64,000 nucleotides of DNA, taken from positions 1-64,000 of the forward strand of contig CAWHJF010000010.1 in NCBI GenBank assembly GCA_963829575.1. Direction: 5' to 3'. This DNA comes from KACC-23026 sp963829575. GTDB lineage: Bacteria > Bacillota > Bacilli > Bacillales > Sporolactobacillaceae. The translations under genes and the position numbers were made by a program. This document shows positions 33,734 to 42,562 of the stretch, piece by piece. The notes under the pieces are model-generated. The model searched no databases. It worked only from the letters and a program-made list of their open reading frames with translations, and was not told the DNA's origin. Within the stretch, counting starts at the first letter, position 1. Each line of letters starts with the position of its first letter.

Positions 33734-34297
33734 TTAAAAGGGTTTTATGGCATCGACAATTAGAGAGACAAACCCTAATTCTCCATTTTGATTTCTATGG
33801 TCAAATCGCTTCGAACGATAAATAAACCCTTTCGATTCATCCCATTCGTTATAATGAAAATCTCCATTTTCATCACAAAACTCTAAAAGAGAAACCTTAA
33901 ATCCCGCCTCTTCAAACATCGAAGTAAGGGTCTTATAATTATGTACGATTTTATGGCTGGCCGCAGGATGATCTTTAGGACCTGGACCCCCTATTTGTAC
34001 GCCTTTTTGGTACTCTTCATTAGGGAAAAAGCCATCGGGTACCGCACAGCGAACATATCCACCATCCTTTAAAAATTTAAAGCAGATCTTCGCGGCATGA
34101 ACGCCTTCTTTATAAGTTAAATGTTCCCATACGTGTTCAGCCAAAATGGCTTCCAATGCGTTTGTATGGAACTTCTCTTCCCAATCAGCCTGATTTAGCA
34201 AATTCAATTCTGTTTCTTGAGTTTGAAGCCAAGTTGCATTGTTATTTGTATAATCCCCTGCACTAATCACAACTTTTAAATGTTCTTGTGTGGTCAT
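33734..34297 (-). CDS. Class I SAM-dependent methyltransferase-like protein
   Basis: About 187 residues starting MTTQEHLKVVISAGDYTNNN. Features are EAILAEHVWEHLTYKEGVHA (the acidic end of strand 4, E-H-V-x-E-H), FKFLKDGGYVRCAVPDGF, and a C-terminal beta hairpin region. This matches predicted SAM-dependent methyltransferases that lack a long N-terminal Rossmann half. The glycine-rich SAM loop is weak (ISAGDYT). The substrate is unknown. Confidence 0.65.
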   Translation of the reverse strand: MTTQEHLKVVISAGDYTNNNATWLQTQETELNLLNQADWEEKFHTNALEAILAEHVWEHLTYKEGVHAAKICFKFLKDGGYVRCAVPDGFFPNEEYQKGVQIGGPGPKDHPAASHKIVHNYKTLTSMFEEAGFKVSLLEFCDENGDFHYNEWDESKGFIYRSKRFDHRNQNGELGFVSLIVDAIKPF

Positions 34298-34353
34298 AAT
34301 AAGTACTCCTCTCAAAACCCTTACTTAGTCCCAATTTCAACCCGTTCCTTTAA

Positions 34354-34806
34354 TCATAAATCTTGAGATAGACGTACCATGTCTTTACACTGAATACCGT
34401 TCTCAAATAGCGCGTCTTGGTAATGTCTTATAAAAAAATCTCGATCGATCCCGGTCATTCTAAACCCACATTTTTGGTATAGAGCCAGTTGTCCTAAACT
34501 TGAATTTCCAGTTCCGACTACAATAGTTCTGTACCCGTCTTTTTTAGCCCGATTAATTGCATCCATCACTAAACGTTTTCCGATGCCCGCCCCTTGATGT
34601 TCCTCTTTAACGGCAAGGTTTATTAACTCAACGGTGTCGGGTCTTGTTGGAAGGAGCACATAAACTCCAACAATTTGTTGATCGCTTTCTGCAATATAAC
34701 ACGTTCCTCTTTTTATGTATTCGGCAACATTTTTTTGTGAAGGATCAGCCAATTCTAACAAGTCCATTGGTGGCATTTCCTTTGAATCCAACAACCGAAT
34801 GTTCAT
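34354..34806 (-). CDS. GNAT-family N-acetyltransferase
   Basis: About 150 residues, start MNIRLLDSKEMPPMDLLELA with AGGAGAC upstream at 34806. The motif A segment is LAVKEEHQGAGIGKRLVMDA (Q-x-x-G-x-G), followed by GTGNSSLGQLALYQKCGFRM (motif B). The last residues (FIRHYQDALFENGIQCKDMV) are typical of the YvbK-like branch. Substrate unknown. Confidence 0.85.
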   Translation of the reverse strand: MNIRLLDSKEMPPMDLLELADPSQKNVAEYIKRGTCYIAESDQQIVGVYVLLPTRPDTVELINLAVKEEHQGAGIGKRLVMDAINRAKKDGYRTIVVGTGNSSLGQLALYQKCGFRMTGIDRDFFIRHYQDALFENGIQCKDMVRLSQDL

Positions 34807-34843
34807 CTTATGTCTCCTAGCCATCGTAAAATAGTTAAAAAAC

Positions 34844-35354
34844 TTAAACGTCTATGATCTTTGACATATAATACTCGTCATAAAATTCTCCGCTGATAAT
34901 GAGCGAATGTCTTTTTGTTCCTTCAATTTCAAACCCACTTTTCTTATAAAGCGCTAATCCTGCTTCATTTGACGTTACTGTTGTAAGTTCTAATCGCGTG
35001 ATCATATGTTCTTTTGCCCAGGAATCTAAATATTGAAACAGAGCGGTTCCAATTCCCTTTCCCCTACATGCCTTTAAAATTCCAATGACAAGATAAGCCG
35101 AATGTCGGGTTCTTTTGGCACTACCTACAATTGCAATTAAATATCCGATTAACCGATCATTTTCTTCAGCAACAAAAATGGTAGAGCCACTATCTTGAGT
35201 CATACGCTCCAACGTCTTACGTTGTTGCTTAGGCGTAATCTGTCTCTCACCAGGCTCCATCAACATAAACTCAGAATTCGCTTCTACTTCCTTTACAAGA
35301 TCTGCGAATGTCTCTGCCTCTTCAATTTCAATCTCTCTAATTAACGTAAGTCAT
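34844..35354 (-). pseudogene. GNAT-family N-acetyltransferase with a frameshift near its start
   Basis: The open frame from 35266 lacks the first strand of a GNAT. Upstream in the same frame the sequence reads LIREIEIEEAETFADLVKEV, but no start codon is found there. An ATG at 35354 (AAGAAGG upstream) reaches this frame if one T of ACTTACG is removed, giving MTTLIREIEIEEAE. The core has IGILKACRGKGIGTALFQYL and TSNEAGLALYKKSGFEIEG. Either a sequence error or a start-disrupting mutation. A shorter protein from 35266 is possible but would be incomplete. Confidence 0.7.
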
Positions 35355-35484
35355 ACCTTCTTCCCGTTTTCTCTTTTCACTCATTTTAACACGATTTGTT
35401 CAGGTGTTAGAGATGCAAATTAAGATTAGAAAACGCTCTCAATCCAGAGCGTGCAGACTATACTGTCATAATGGAATATCTATA

Positions 35485-35819
35485 AAGAATTTATTAGAAC
35501 TTACTTTCAATTTGTACTTGTCCCAATTCCCCTAACGTATGACTTTTGCAAAGCTAACTTACCCTTTGATTTTTGTTTAATGCCTGTCATTGTCATGCTG
35601 TTAATTCAAATAAAACCCTATATGAGTCCCTACATAAAAGGTGTCATTTTTGGCGTTTTTTCAGCGTTTATAGGTGAGCCTATATTTAAATGGTTAGGCG
35701 TTTATAAACCCAAACAATCGAATCCTATGTATTCTATGTCCTTTTATTTTTTCATATTTTTAATAGCCTATTGGATGACAACAAGAAAATCACATGAAAA
35801 AATCAGTCCGAACAATTAA
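35485..35819 (+). pseudogene. C-terminal remnant of a CBO0543-like membrane protein
   Basis: The open frame reads YDFCKANLPFDFCLMPVIVM, then SPYIKGVIFGVFSAFIGEPI and FKWLGVYKPK, ending in a last membrane helix. CBO0543-family proteins (about 160-180 aa, four to five helices) end like this. Here a stop codon at about 35483 and no start remove the first two helices. It is therefore a remnant, or is translated only from an internal ATG such as 35580. Confidence 0.5.
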
Positions 35820-35871
35820 GGAAGATAAGAATCCTGTTACCCAATAGAACACGCCTAGCTTTGAAGCCATT

Positions 35872-35920
35872 TTAAAAACACCTACAAAAGTTAGAAAATA
35901 ACTAACAATGAAGGTGTTTT
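35872..35920 (-). terminator. Terminator downstream of spo0A
   Basis: AACACC(T) pairs with AGGTGTT and an inner GTTAG/CTAAC pair extends the stem. On the minus strand TTTTTAAAA follows. It lies about 75 bases after the spo0A stop. Confidence 0.75.
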
Positions 35921-35994
35921 AATTATTCCATTAAAATGTTTATTGTCATACGTGTTGAAACCCTATTTACCCTTGAGCGGTCGCTTTTTGCGTC

Positions 35995-36792
35995 TTAACC
36001 CGCTTTATGCTCAATGCGAAGCTTATCAGCCACCATCGCAATAAATTCGGAATTTGTTGGTTTCGCCTTAGACATGGATACCGTATAGCCAAAGAGACCC
36101 GAAATGGATTCAATGTTACCCCGGCTCCAAGCGACTTCAATCGCATGGCGAATCGCACGCTCCACGCGGCTTGAGGTGGTTTTATATTTTTTAGCGATAT
36201 CTGGATACAAGACCTTCGTTATGGAACCCAATAGTTCTATGTCGTTATAAACCATGGAGATCGCTTCTCTTAAATACATATAACCCTTGATATGCGCAGG
36301 TACGCCAATTTCGTGGATAATGCTCGTAATGTTAGCATCTAAGTTCTGAGTCTTAGGCGCCTGGCGTTGGGAATTCATGAGAGGTGTACGGCCGCTTTTC
36401 TGAATAGACGACGCTCTCTTTCCAGACACTTGGCGTATGTTGTTAATTAGGTTTTCCATGTCAAACGGCTTTAAAATAAAGTAAGAAGCACCTAAATCAA
36501 CAGCCTTTTTGGTCACATCTTCTTGACCGAATGCCGTGAGCATGATGATATTGGGTTGTGCAAGATCTCTATTTATACGAATCTGTTCGAGGACGCCAAG
36601 TCCGTCTAAATGAGGCATAATAATATCAAGTACAAGAACATCTGGTTCAAGTTCTTCAATCATAGACAAGCAATCTTGCCCATTAAATGCTGTACCTACT
36701 ATTTCTATATCATCCACATCGGATACATATTCCTCAATTAAATGAACCAGTTCTTGATTATCGTCCGTTAAGCACACTGTGATCTTTTCCAC
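35995..36792 (-). CDS. spo0A: Stage 0 sporulation response regulator Spo0A
   Basis: About 265 residues, with a GTG start at 36792 as in B. subtilis spo0A (GGAGGAGG upstream). The receiver domain (1-125) has CLTDDNQE (acidic pocket), DVLVLDIIMPHLDGLGVLE (phospho-Asp), LTAFGQED (Thr) and ILKPFD (Lys). The C-terminal domain is almost the consensus: ITSIIHEIGVPAHIKGYMYL, YPDIAKKYKTTSSRVERAIR (recognition helix) and HAIEVAWSRGNIESISGLFG. It is the master regulator of sporulation. Two 0A-box-like sites lie upstream. Confidence 0.97.
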   Translation of the reverse strand: MEKITVCLTDDNQELVHLIEEYVSDVDDIEIVGTAFNGQDCLSMIEELEPDVLVLDIIMPHLDGLGVLEQIRINRDLAQPNIIMLTAFGQEDVTKKAVDLGASYFILKPFDMENLINNIRQVSGKRASSIQKSGRTPLMNSQRQAPKTQNLDANITSIIHEIGVPAHIKGYMYLREAISMVYNDIELLGSITKVLYPDIAKKYKTTSSRVERAIRHAIEVAWSRGNIESISGLFGYTVSMSKAKPTNSEFIAMVADKLRIEHKAG

Positions 36793-36935
36793 AAAAAATT
36801 GCCTCCTCCATAAATTACGCATTCACTTTTCTACTCTAACTTAAAGTTCGACATTGATTCGAGTTCTCCTTTTAATTTTATGCATTTTCTCCAACTTTTT
36901 TTCCTCTTTCTCTCGTTTACTCATGATTTCTCTTG

Positions 36936-36967
36936 TTTTCGACTTAATACGACTTAATTTGTCGAAT
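36936..36967 (-). promoter_or_regulatory. Two 0A-box-like sites upstream of spo0A
   Basis: TTTTCGAC (36936-36943) and TTTGTCGAAT (36958-36967) match the 0A box TTTTGTCGAA in opposite orientations. They lie 145-175 bases upstream of the GTG. Spo0A autoregulation is known in B. subtilis. Confidence 0.6.
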
Positions 36968-36996
36968 AATCTTTATGGCGTGGTTTTTTACTAGCC

Positions 36997-37048
36997 TAAA
37001 AAAAAGTGACGAAAACATTCGCTAATTTTAGCGAATTCTCCGTCACTC
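36997..37048 (-). terminator. Terminator of the GH1 glucosidase gene
   Basis: AGTGACGGAGAATTCGCTA pairs with TAGCGAATGTTTTCGTCACT, with small internal loops, followed on the minus strand by eight T. Confidence 0.85.
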
Positions 37049-37055
37049 ATAAGAT

Positions 37056-38399
37056 TCAAATCGTAAACCAGCCGTTTTTGACGACTTGCTTATACCAATA
37101 AAAGCTTTCTTTTTTAGTGCGCTCCTGCGTGCGATAGTTCACATGAACCAAACCAAAACGCATGCTATAGCCAAACGCCCATTCAAAATTATCGAGAAGC
37201 GACCACGTTAGGTAGCCTTTAATATTAACACCGCTCTCAATCGCTTGGCTGAGGGCTGTTAAGTGTTTCGCCAAATAATCAATCCGTCCCTGGTCATTCA
37301 CTTTGCCATTTTCTAAATCATCGTTGTAACACGCACCATTCTCAGTGATATAGATCGGCACATCACCGTATTTTTCCTTAATGGTGGTTAACACTTTATA
37401 GAATCCTTCTGGTAGAACAGGCCAACCGATATCCGTCTTCACGTAGCGAAGATCAATGTTTTCAACATCAAACAACCCTTCGTTCTTTTTATAACGCGCA
37501 ATGCACCCTGTGTAATAGTTAATTCCTAAAAAATCAATAGGTTGAGAAATTGTCTTAAGATCGCCTTCAAGGACCGTTGGCGCTACCCCCTTTGACTTAA
37601 ACCATTCGAGCATAAAGTCTGGATAGTGCCCTTTAAAAACGGGATCAAAGAACCAATCGATAAACCAGCCTGTTGCTCGGCGGCATGCTTCAACATCTTC
37701 TTGACGATTACTAAATGGTTCGTTCCATTCTGTGTTTGGCGCATACCCAATGCCACCGTCTATACCTAGTTCACGAAATTTCTTAACTGACTCTCCATGT
37801 GCTACCAAAATATGATGGGCAACATCCATGGCAATCTGTAAGTTCTGCTTACCAGGAGCATGATCCCCTATGTAATTCGATAAGAAAGAAGCACACCATG
37901 GTTCATTAAATGTTAACCATTTATTGATTTTTCCATTAAATTCTTTAAACATGAGCTCGGCGTACTCAACAAACGCTTTGATTGTTTCACGGTTTTCCCA
38001 ACCGCCTTCATCTTGAAGTGCTTGCGGAAGATCCCAATGATATAACGTACACATTGGCTCAATACCATTTTCAAGTAGTGTATCCACAAATTTATGATAG
38101 AAATCTATTCCTTTTTGGTTAACTTCGCCTCTCCCGTTTGGAAGCACACGTGGCCAGGAAACTGAGAAACGATACACATCAATTCCAAGATCCTTCATAA
38201 TTGCAATATCTTCTTCAAAACGATGGTAACTATCTGTTGCAAGATCCCCATTATCCCCATTATAAACTTTACCTGGAGTCTTTGAGAATGTATCCCATAT
38301 AGAAGGACCGCGGCCATCTTCATTGGCTGCCCCTTCAATTTGATAGGCAGCCGTTGCCGTTCCCCATTTTAAATCCTTTGGAAAATTAATAATTGCCAA
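37056..38399 (-). CDS. Glycoside hydrolase family 1 beta-glucosidase (BglA/BglB-like)
   Basis: 447 residues of a GH1 TIM barrel. Start NFPKDLKWGTATAAYQIEGA; the acid/base glutamate is in KWLTFNEPWCASFL (TFNEP); the nucleophile is in VPIYITENGACYNDD (ITENG); the end is FEWAFGYSMRFGLVHVNYRT. It would cleave beta-glucosides such as cellobiose without phosphorylation; there is no PTS gene nearby. The start is TTG at 38399, with AGGAGGT 7 bases upstream. It is its own unit between spoIVB and spo0A, where B. subtilis has no gene. Confidence 0.93.
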   Translation of the reverse strand: MAIINFPKDLKWGTATAAYQIEGAANEDGRGPSIWDTFSKTPGKVYNGDNGDLATDSYHRFEEDIAIMKDLGIDVYRFSVSWPRVLPNGRGEVNQKGIDFYHKFVDTLLENGIEPMCTLYHWDLPQALQDEGGWENRETIKAFVEYAELMFKEFNGKINKWLTFNEPWCASFLSNYIGDHAPGKQNLQIAMDVAHHILVAHGESVKKFRELGIDGGIGYAPNTEWNEPFSNRQEDVEACRRATGWFIDWFFDPVFKGHYPDFMLEWFKSKGVAPTVLEGDLKTISQPIDFLGINYYTGCIARYKKNEGLFDVENIDLRYVKTDIGWPVLPEGFYKVLTTIKEKYGDVPIYITENGACYNDDLENGKVNDQGRIDYLAKHLTALSQAIESGVNIKGYLTWSLLDNFEWAFGYSMRFGLVHVNYRTQERTKKESFYWYKQVVKNGWFTI

Positions 38400-38507
38400 T
38401 GTCTTGACCTCCTAATACTCAAAACTAATTTACAATAAAAGTATATCAGAACTTTTAAAAAAAAACTTGTCTGACTCTCGTTTTACCGAATGAAAGGCTT
38501 GCTGATA

Positions 38508-38572
38508 TAAAAACCAGCGAACCCTCAGATCCAAGACTGAGGAGTCTCGCCGTGACTGCCTTTAAGGGTTCG
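38508..38572 (-). terminator. Branched terminator hairpin after spoIVB
   Basis: An outer stem CGAACCC (38518-38524) / GGGTTCG (38566-38572) encloses CTCAG/CTGAG and AGTC/GACT inner pairs. On the minus strand CTGGTTTTTAT follows. Confidence 0.6.
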
Positions 38573-38605
38573 AATCTATTTGCCTAAAAAAAACAGAAGC
38601 AAGCC

Positions 38606-39880
38606 TTAGCTCGCTTCTTTTTGATCTTGATGAATTCCAATTCCCGCTTGTTGTAACATCCACTCTATATGGCAACCATAACCTGATGTAGGGTCATTCA
38701 CAAAAACATGTGTGACAGCCCCGATGATTTTGCCATCTTGAATAATAGGACTTCCGCTCATCCCCTGGATAATGCCACCTGTTTTATCTAGAAGACGCGG
38801 ATCAGTTATTTTTAATACCAATCCTTTCGTTGCAGGGAATTTTTGATCAACAGAATTGATAATCCGAATGTCATAAGCTTGGACTTTATGTCCATCCACA
38901 ACCGTTAGAATTTTGGCTGGTCCTTTTTTCACTTCGTTTGATAAAGCAATTGGCATGGGTTTGTCATAGATGCCATTTTTAAGAACCGTTGATAATTTTC
39001 CATAGATCCCAAACGGTGTATTTTGCGTTATGTTTCCAATTGGTGCTGTATTCGGTGTGAAGTTTGCAATTTTTTCACCTGGGTGACCGCTCGTTCCTTT
39101 GTCAATCCCTGTCACCTCTGAACGAAGCACTGTGCCGTTGTAAACCTGAATGGGTTCTTTTGTATCCGCATCAGAAATGACATGCCCTAATGCGCCGTAC
39201 TTTCCGCTATTTGGATCATAAAACGTTAAGGTGCCAATACCTGCTGCGGAATCTCGGATATAAAGACCGATTCGATATTTCTGATCCGATTGGTCTTTGA
39301 CAGGCGTCAACTCCACTTTTTGCTTCTTTTCGCCTCTCAAAATGGTAAGCAATACGTTGTGATCGCCATTGTCCGTCACGATTTGTTTAACATCTGACAT
39401 GTTTTCCACTTTCTGATCATTAATTTTGGTGATAATGTCACCGACTTTTAAACCCGCTTCTTCACCCGGTGAGAGATCACCGTTGGTGGTGTGAATGAGA
39501 TGGAAACCCACGACTAATACGCCCACTGAATTCAGTTTAACACCGATGGATTCGCCTCCAGGTATTAATTTCATATCGGGTAACACTTTGACGTCCACCT
39601 TCTTCGCAGGAAAATCGCCGACCGATACGACCATGTTGGACTCACCGACGGATTGTCCTTTAACAGAAACGGAGTGATTCCCTCTAAAAGCTGAGACAAC
39701 GTTGGAATTTGAAGAATGTACCGTTGCCAGTGTCGGAAGTGTTGCTTCCTGAGATTTTAGGAGGGTCAAGCTTTGGGGAATGTTGACATAATTTTGCACT
39801 GGCTTTATAAATCCAAGGCTTATTAAGAAGCCAAGGAGAATTAGTCCACAAGTCTTTCTTACCCATTTTGACTTTCTCAT
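38606..39880 (-). CDS. spoIVB: SpoIVB sporulation serine peptidase (S55, PDZ domain)
   Basis: 424 residues. A signal/anchor segment (9-30) is followed by a PDZ domain (about 110-200: GLKVGDIITKINDQKV) and the S55 peptidase domain. It has GALGHVISDADTKEPI (histidine) and GGIIQGMSGSPIIQDGKIIG (catalytic serine in GMSGSP), then THVFVNDPTSGYGCHIEWML. Made in the forespore, it cuts SpoIVFA and thereby releases pro-sigma-K processing. AAGGAGAG precedes the ATG. The family's usual partner spo0A is separated here by the GH1 gene. Confidence 0.94.
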   Translation of the reverse strand: MRKSKWVRKTCGLILLGFLISLGFIKPVQNYVNIPQSLTLLKSQEATLPTLATVHSSNSNVVSAFRGNHSVSVKGQSVGESNMVVSVGDFPAKKVDVKVLPDMKLIPGGESIGVKLNSVGVLVVGFHLIHTTNGDLSPGEEAGLKVGDIITKINDQKVENMSDVKQIVTDNGDHNVLLTILRGEKKQKVELTPVKDQSDQKYRIGLYIRDSAAGIGTLTFYDPNSGKYGALGHVISDADTKEPIQVYNGTVLRSEVTGIDKGTSGHPGEKIANFTPNTAPIGNITQNTPFGIYGKLSTVLKNGIYDKPMPIALSNEVKKGPAKILTVVDGHKVQAYDIRIINSVDQKFPATKGLVLKITDPRLLDKTGGIIQGMSGSPIIQDGKIIGAVTHVFVNDPTSGYGCHIEWMLQQAGIGIHQDQKEAS

Positions 39881-39971
39881 TTGTCACTCTCCTTGCTCCT
39901 CACCTACACCCTTTTCTTGTTTGCCTTATTAAGGTTGCCTTTCTCGATCTAATTTATAAGTGGAAGTGATG

Positions 39972-40000
39972 AAAAAAGCTATCCATGGTTGGATAGCTTT
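39972..40000 (-). terminator. recN terminator
   Basis: AAAGCTATCC / GGATAGCTTT is a 10-bp stem with a 6-base loop. On the minus strand TTTTTTC follows. It lies just after the recN stop. Confidence 0.9.
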
Positions 40001-40006
40001 GGTAAG

Positions 40007-41704
40007 TCAATGTTTTTGGTTGTAGGCTAACTCGAGCAATTCTTGGGCATGTTGTTTCGTTAAGTCCGTCATTTGGGCGCCAGAAATCATCCGGGCGAGT
40101 TCTGCAATTTGGTCTTCTTTTTTTAGTTGGTCCACCTTTGTGGAGGTTCGATCACCAGACACTGCTTTGGAGATGTACAAGTGGGTATCGGCCATTGAAG
40201 CCACTTGAGGGAGATGCGTAATACAAAATACTTGTGACCCGACCGACAACTCATAAATCTTCTCCGCCATCGCTTGAGCCACTCGTCCGCTCACACCCGT
40301 ATCGACCTCATCAAATATGATTGAGGTTGTCCCTCTAAACGATTTGAAATGAGACTTAATAGCGAGCATAATCCTTGAAAGTTCACCACCAGAAGCTATT
40401 TTAGCCAATGGCTTGAGAGGTTCTCCAGGATTTGTCGTAATTAAAAACTCAACCTTTTCTTTACCCTGTTTCGAATACGTGCTAATCTCATCCGTTGTTT
40501 CTAATAATTCAAGTCCGACTTTAAAAGCCGCTTTTTCCATATGTAAATCTTTAAGCTCCCGATTAATTGCTCTTTCTAATTGAGAAGCCACTTGCCTTCT
40601 TCTTTCAGCCAAAGCATCACCTGTACGAGAGACATCTGCCATCTTCTTTTGGTAGCTTGAATGAAGATGATCAATCGTGACCTCATGATCTTCGAGCTGT
40701 TCGAACTCTTCTTTAATCTTAGTGTAATACGTTAAAACATCTTCAAGCGTACGACCATATTTTCGCTTGAGACCATTTAAGTCATTTAAGCGTGATTCAA
40801 TTAAATCAAGCCGCGCTGGATCAAACTCCAAGCCTTCAAGATGTTGTCGAAGAAGCGTTGCCTGTTCCTCCAATAAATAAAAACTATTGGACATGCTCTC
40901 ATAAATTTGATCAAGATCCGCATCTAGCCCATTCACTTGCTCCAAATCAGTGAGCGCGTCCCGTAAACTATCTAGCCCTCTATTTTCATCACTAAGAGCG
41001 GAATAACCGCTTTGTAAGGCTTGGAACAATTTTTCGAAATTCGCATAACGACGCCGCTCATCCATTAGGGATGCTTCTTCTTCTAGTTCCACATTGGCCG
41101 CTTTAATCTCTTCGATTTGAAATCGAATAAGATCATAGCGTTGAGCAAGTTCCTGTTCGTTTCGCGTAAAGGCCTGCATCTCTTTATGGATCGAAAGGGC
41201 TTCGCTATAAGCGTTTTGGTAATCCTTTTTAAGTGCAGCAAGTTCAGCTCCACCAAAACGGTCAAGTAATTTGATATGCCACTCAGAATCCATTAATTCT
41301 TGATGCTCGTGCTGACCGTGCACATCAATGAGATTCTGGCTAATGCTCCGAATTTGACTAAGCGTCACGAGTTTACCATTTGCTCGACAGACACTCTTCC
41401 CATTCTTATAAATGGTTCGTCTTAAAACAAGCATCTCATCGGCTGCATCAATCCCCATCTCTGACAACGTCTCCTGGACAATGTGTGCCCCTGGAACATC
41501 GAATAGCGCTTCGATCTCCGCATGATCTGTCCCATATCGCACGTATTCAGATGAGCCTCTCCCACCAATTAACAAGCCAATTGCATCGATAATGATCGAT
41601 TTCCCGGCCCCTGTTTCCCCTGTTATGACGGTTAAACCTTTACTAAAAGACACGCTTAATTTGTCAATAATGGCAAAGTTTTCAATTCGAAGTTCTGCTA
41701 ACAC
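40007..41704 (-). CDS. recN: DNA repair protein RecN
   Basis: About 565 residues of an SMC-like ATPase that acts early in double-strand break repair. It starts VLAELRIENFAIIDKLSVSF from GTG at 41704 (GAGGAGG). Walker A is VITGETGAGKSIIIDAIGLL. A central coiled coil has heptad runs (residues about 170-370). The C-terminal half has LAKIASGGELSRIMLAIKSH (ABC signature) and TSIIFDEVDTGVSGRVAQAM (Walker B). The gene follows yqxC with a 39-base gap. In B. subtilis ahrC lies between the two; here it does not. Confidence 0.95.
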   Translation of the reverse strand: MLAELRIENFAIIDKLSVSFSKGLTVITGETGAGKSIIIDAIGLLIGGRGSSEYVRYGTDHAEIEALFDVPGAHIVQETLSEMGIDAADEMLVLRRTIYKNGKSVCRANGKLVTLSQIRSISQNLIDVHGQHEHQELMDSEWHIKLLDRFGGAELAALKKDYQNAYSEALSIHKEMQAFTRNEQELAQRYDLIRFQIEEIKAANVELEEEASLMDERRRYANFEKLFQALQSGYSALSDENRGLDSLRDALTDLEQVNGLDADLDQIYESMSNSFYLLEEQATLLRQHLEGLEFDPARLDLIESRLNDLNGLKRKYGRTLEDVLTYYTKIKEEFEQLEDHEVTIDHLHSSYQKKMADVSRTGDALAERRRQVASQLERAINRELKDLHMEKAAFKVGLELLETTDEISTYSKQGKEKVEFLITTNPGEPLKPLAKIASGGELSRIMLAIKSHFKSFRGTTSIIFDEVDTGVSGRVAQAMAEKIYELSVGSQVFCITHLPQVASMADTHLYISKAVSGDRTSTKVDQLKKEDQIAELARMISGAQMTDLTKQHAQELLELAYNQKH

Positions 41705-41743
41705 TCGAATAGGCCTCCTCAATGCACAAAGCGAACCCATCTT

Positions 41744-42562
41744 CTATATTTTTTTAAGTTCGTGATGGGCCGCTTGAACCACCTGTTCGATCGTCTTGAT
41801 TTCCAACTTTTGAACAGGCAAAGACGATTGACAATTCCTTAAATGGACCAAAAACTCTATATTTCCATCACCGCCAGTAATCGGTGAAAAATTCAAGTCA
41901 AGAAGATCAAAACCGACTGCAAAGGCAAACTCGGTGACTTCTTCAATGACACGTTGATGAACCGAAGCACTCCGAACGATCCCTTTTTTTCCAATTTCTT
42001 CTCTGCCTGCTTCGAACTGAGGTTTGATCAACGCGACAACTTCTCCCCTGTCCTTTAAAATCACATGTAAAGGAGGAAGAATCAATTTTAATGAGATGAA
42101 GGAAACATCAATGGTTGCACAGTCAGGAATTCCGTGGTTGAATTCTTCCAAAGTGGCATACCGAAAATTGGTTTTTTCCATGACAATCACGCGTGGGTCT
42201 TGTCGGAGTTTCCAAGCTAACTGATTGCTACCAACATCAAGAGCATAGACACCATTCGCTCCATTTTGAAGGGCACAGTCGGTAAACCCTCCAGTCGACG
42301 CACCGATATCAAGCATCATCAGGTCTTTTACTTTAAAGTTAAAGACCTGGAGCGCTTTCTCGAGTTTTAGCCCGCCACGACCCACGTAAGGAAGTGTTTC
42401 CCCTTTTATTCGAAGCGGGTAATCTTCGTTGACTTTCGTGCCGGGCTTGTCCACTCTGAGATTCTCAGAGAAGACCACCCCGGCCATAATAGCACGCTGG
42501 GCCTTTTCCCTTGACTCGAATAATCCTCTCTTGACTAGGAGTTGATCGACGCGCTCCTTCAT
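41744..42562 (-). CDS. yqxC: TlyA-family rRNA methyltransferase / hemolysin homologue (YqxC)
   Basis: 272 residues. The N-terminal S4 RNA-binding domain (MKERVDQLLVKRGLFESREK, AQRAIMAGVVFS) is followed by an FtsJ-like methyltransferase domain with DIGASTGGFTDCALQNGANG (SAM loop), DVGSNQLAWKLRQDPRV and DCATIDVSFISLKLILPPL. TlyA proteins 2'-O-methylate ribosomal RNA. The ATG overlaps the dxs stop by 4 bases, so it is translationally coupled to dxs. Confidence 0.92.
   Translation of the reverse strand: MKERVDQLLVKRGLFESREKAQRAIMAGVVFSENLRVDKPGTKVNEDYPLRIKGETLPYVGRGGLKLEKALQVFNFKVKDLMMLDIGASTGGFTDCALQNGANGVYALDVGSNQLAWKLRQDPRVIVMEKTNFRYATLEEFNHGIPDCATIDVSFISLKLILPPLHVILKDRGEVVALIKPQFEAGREEIGKKGIVRSASVHQRVIEEVTEFAFAVGFDLLDLNFSPITGGDGNIEFLVHLRNCQSSLPVQKLEIKTIEQVVQAAHHELKKI

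Noticed and set aside
38518..38572. tRNA-like look (GGGTTCGAATC resembles a T-loop)
   Set aside because: The T-stem does not pair, the anticodon loop lacks T33, and no acceptor stem is found. It fits a terminator hairpin better.
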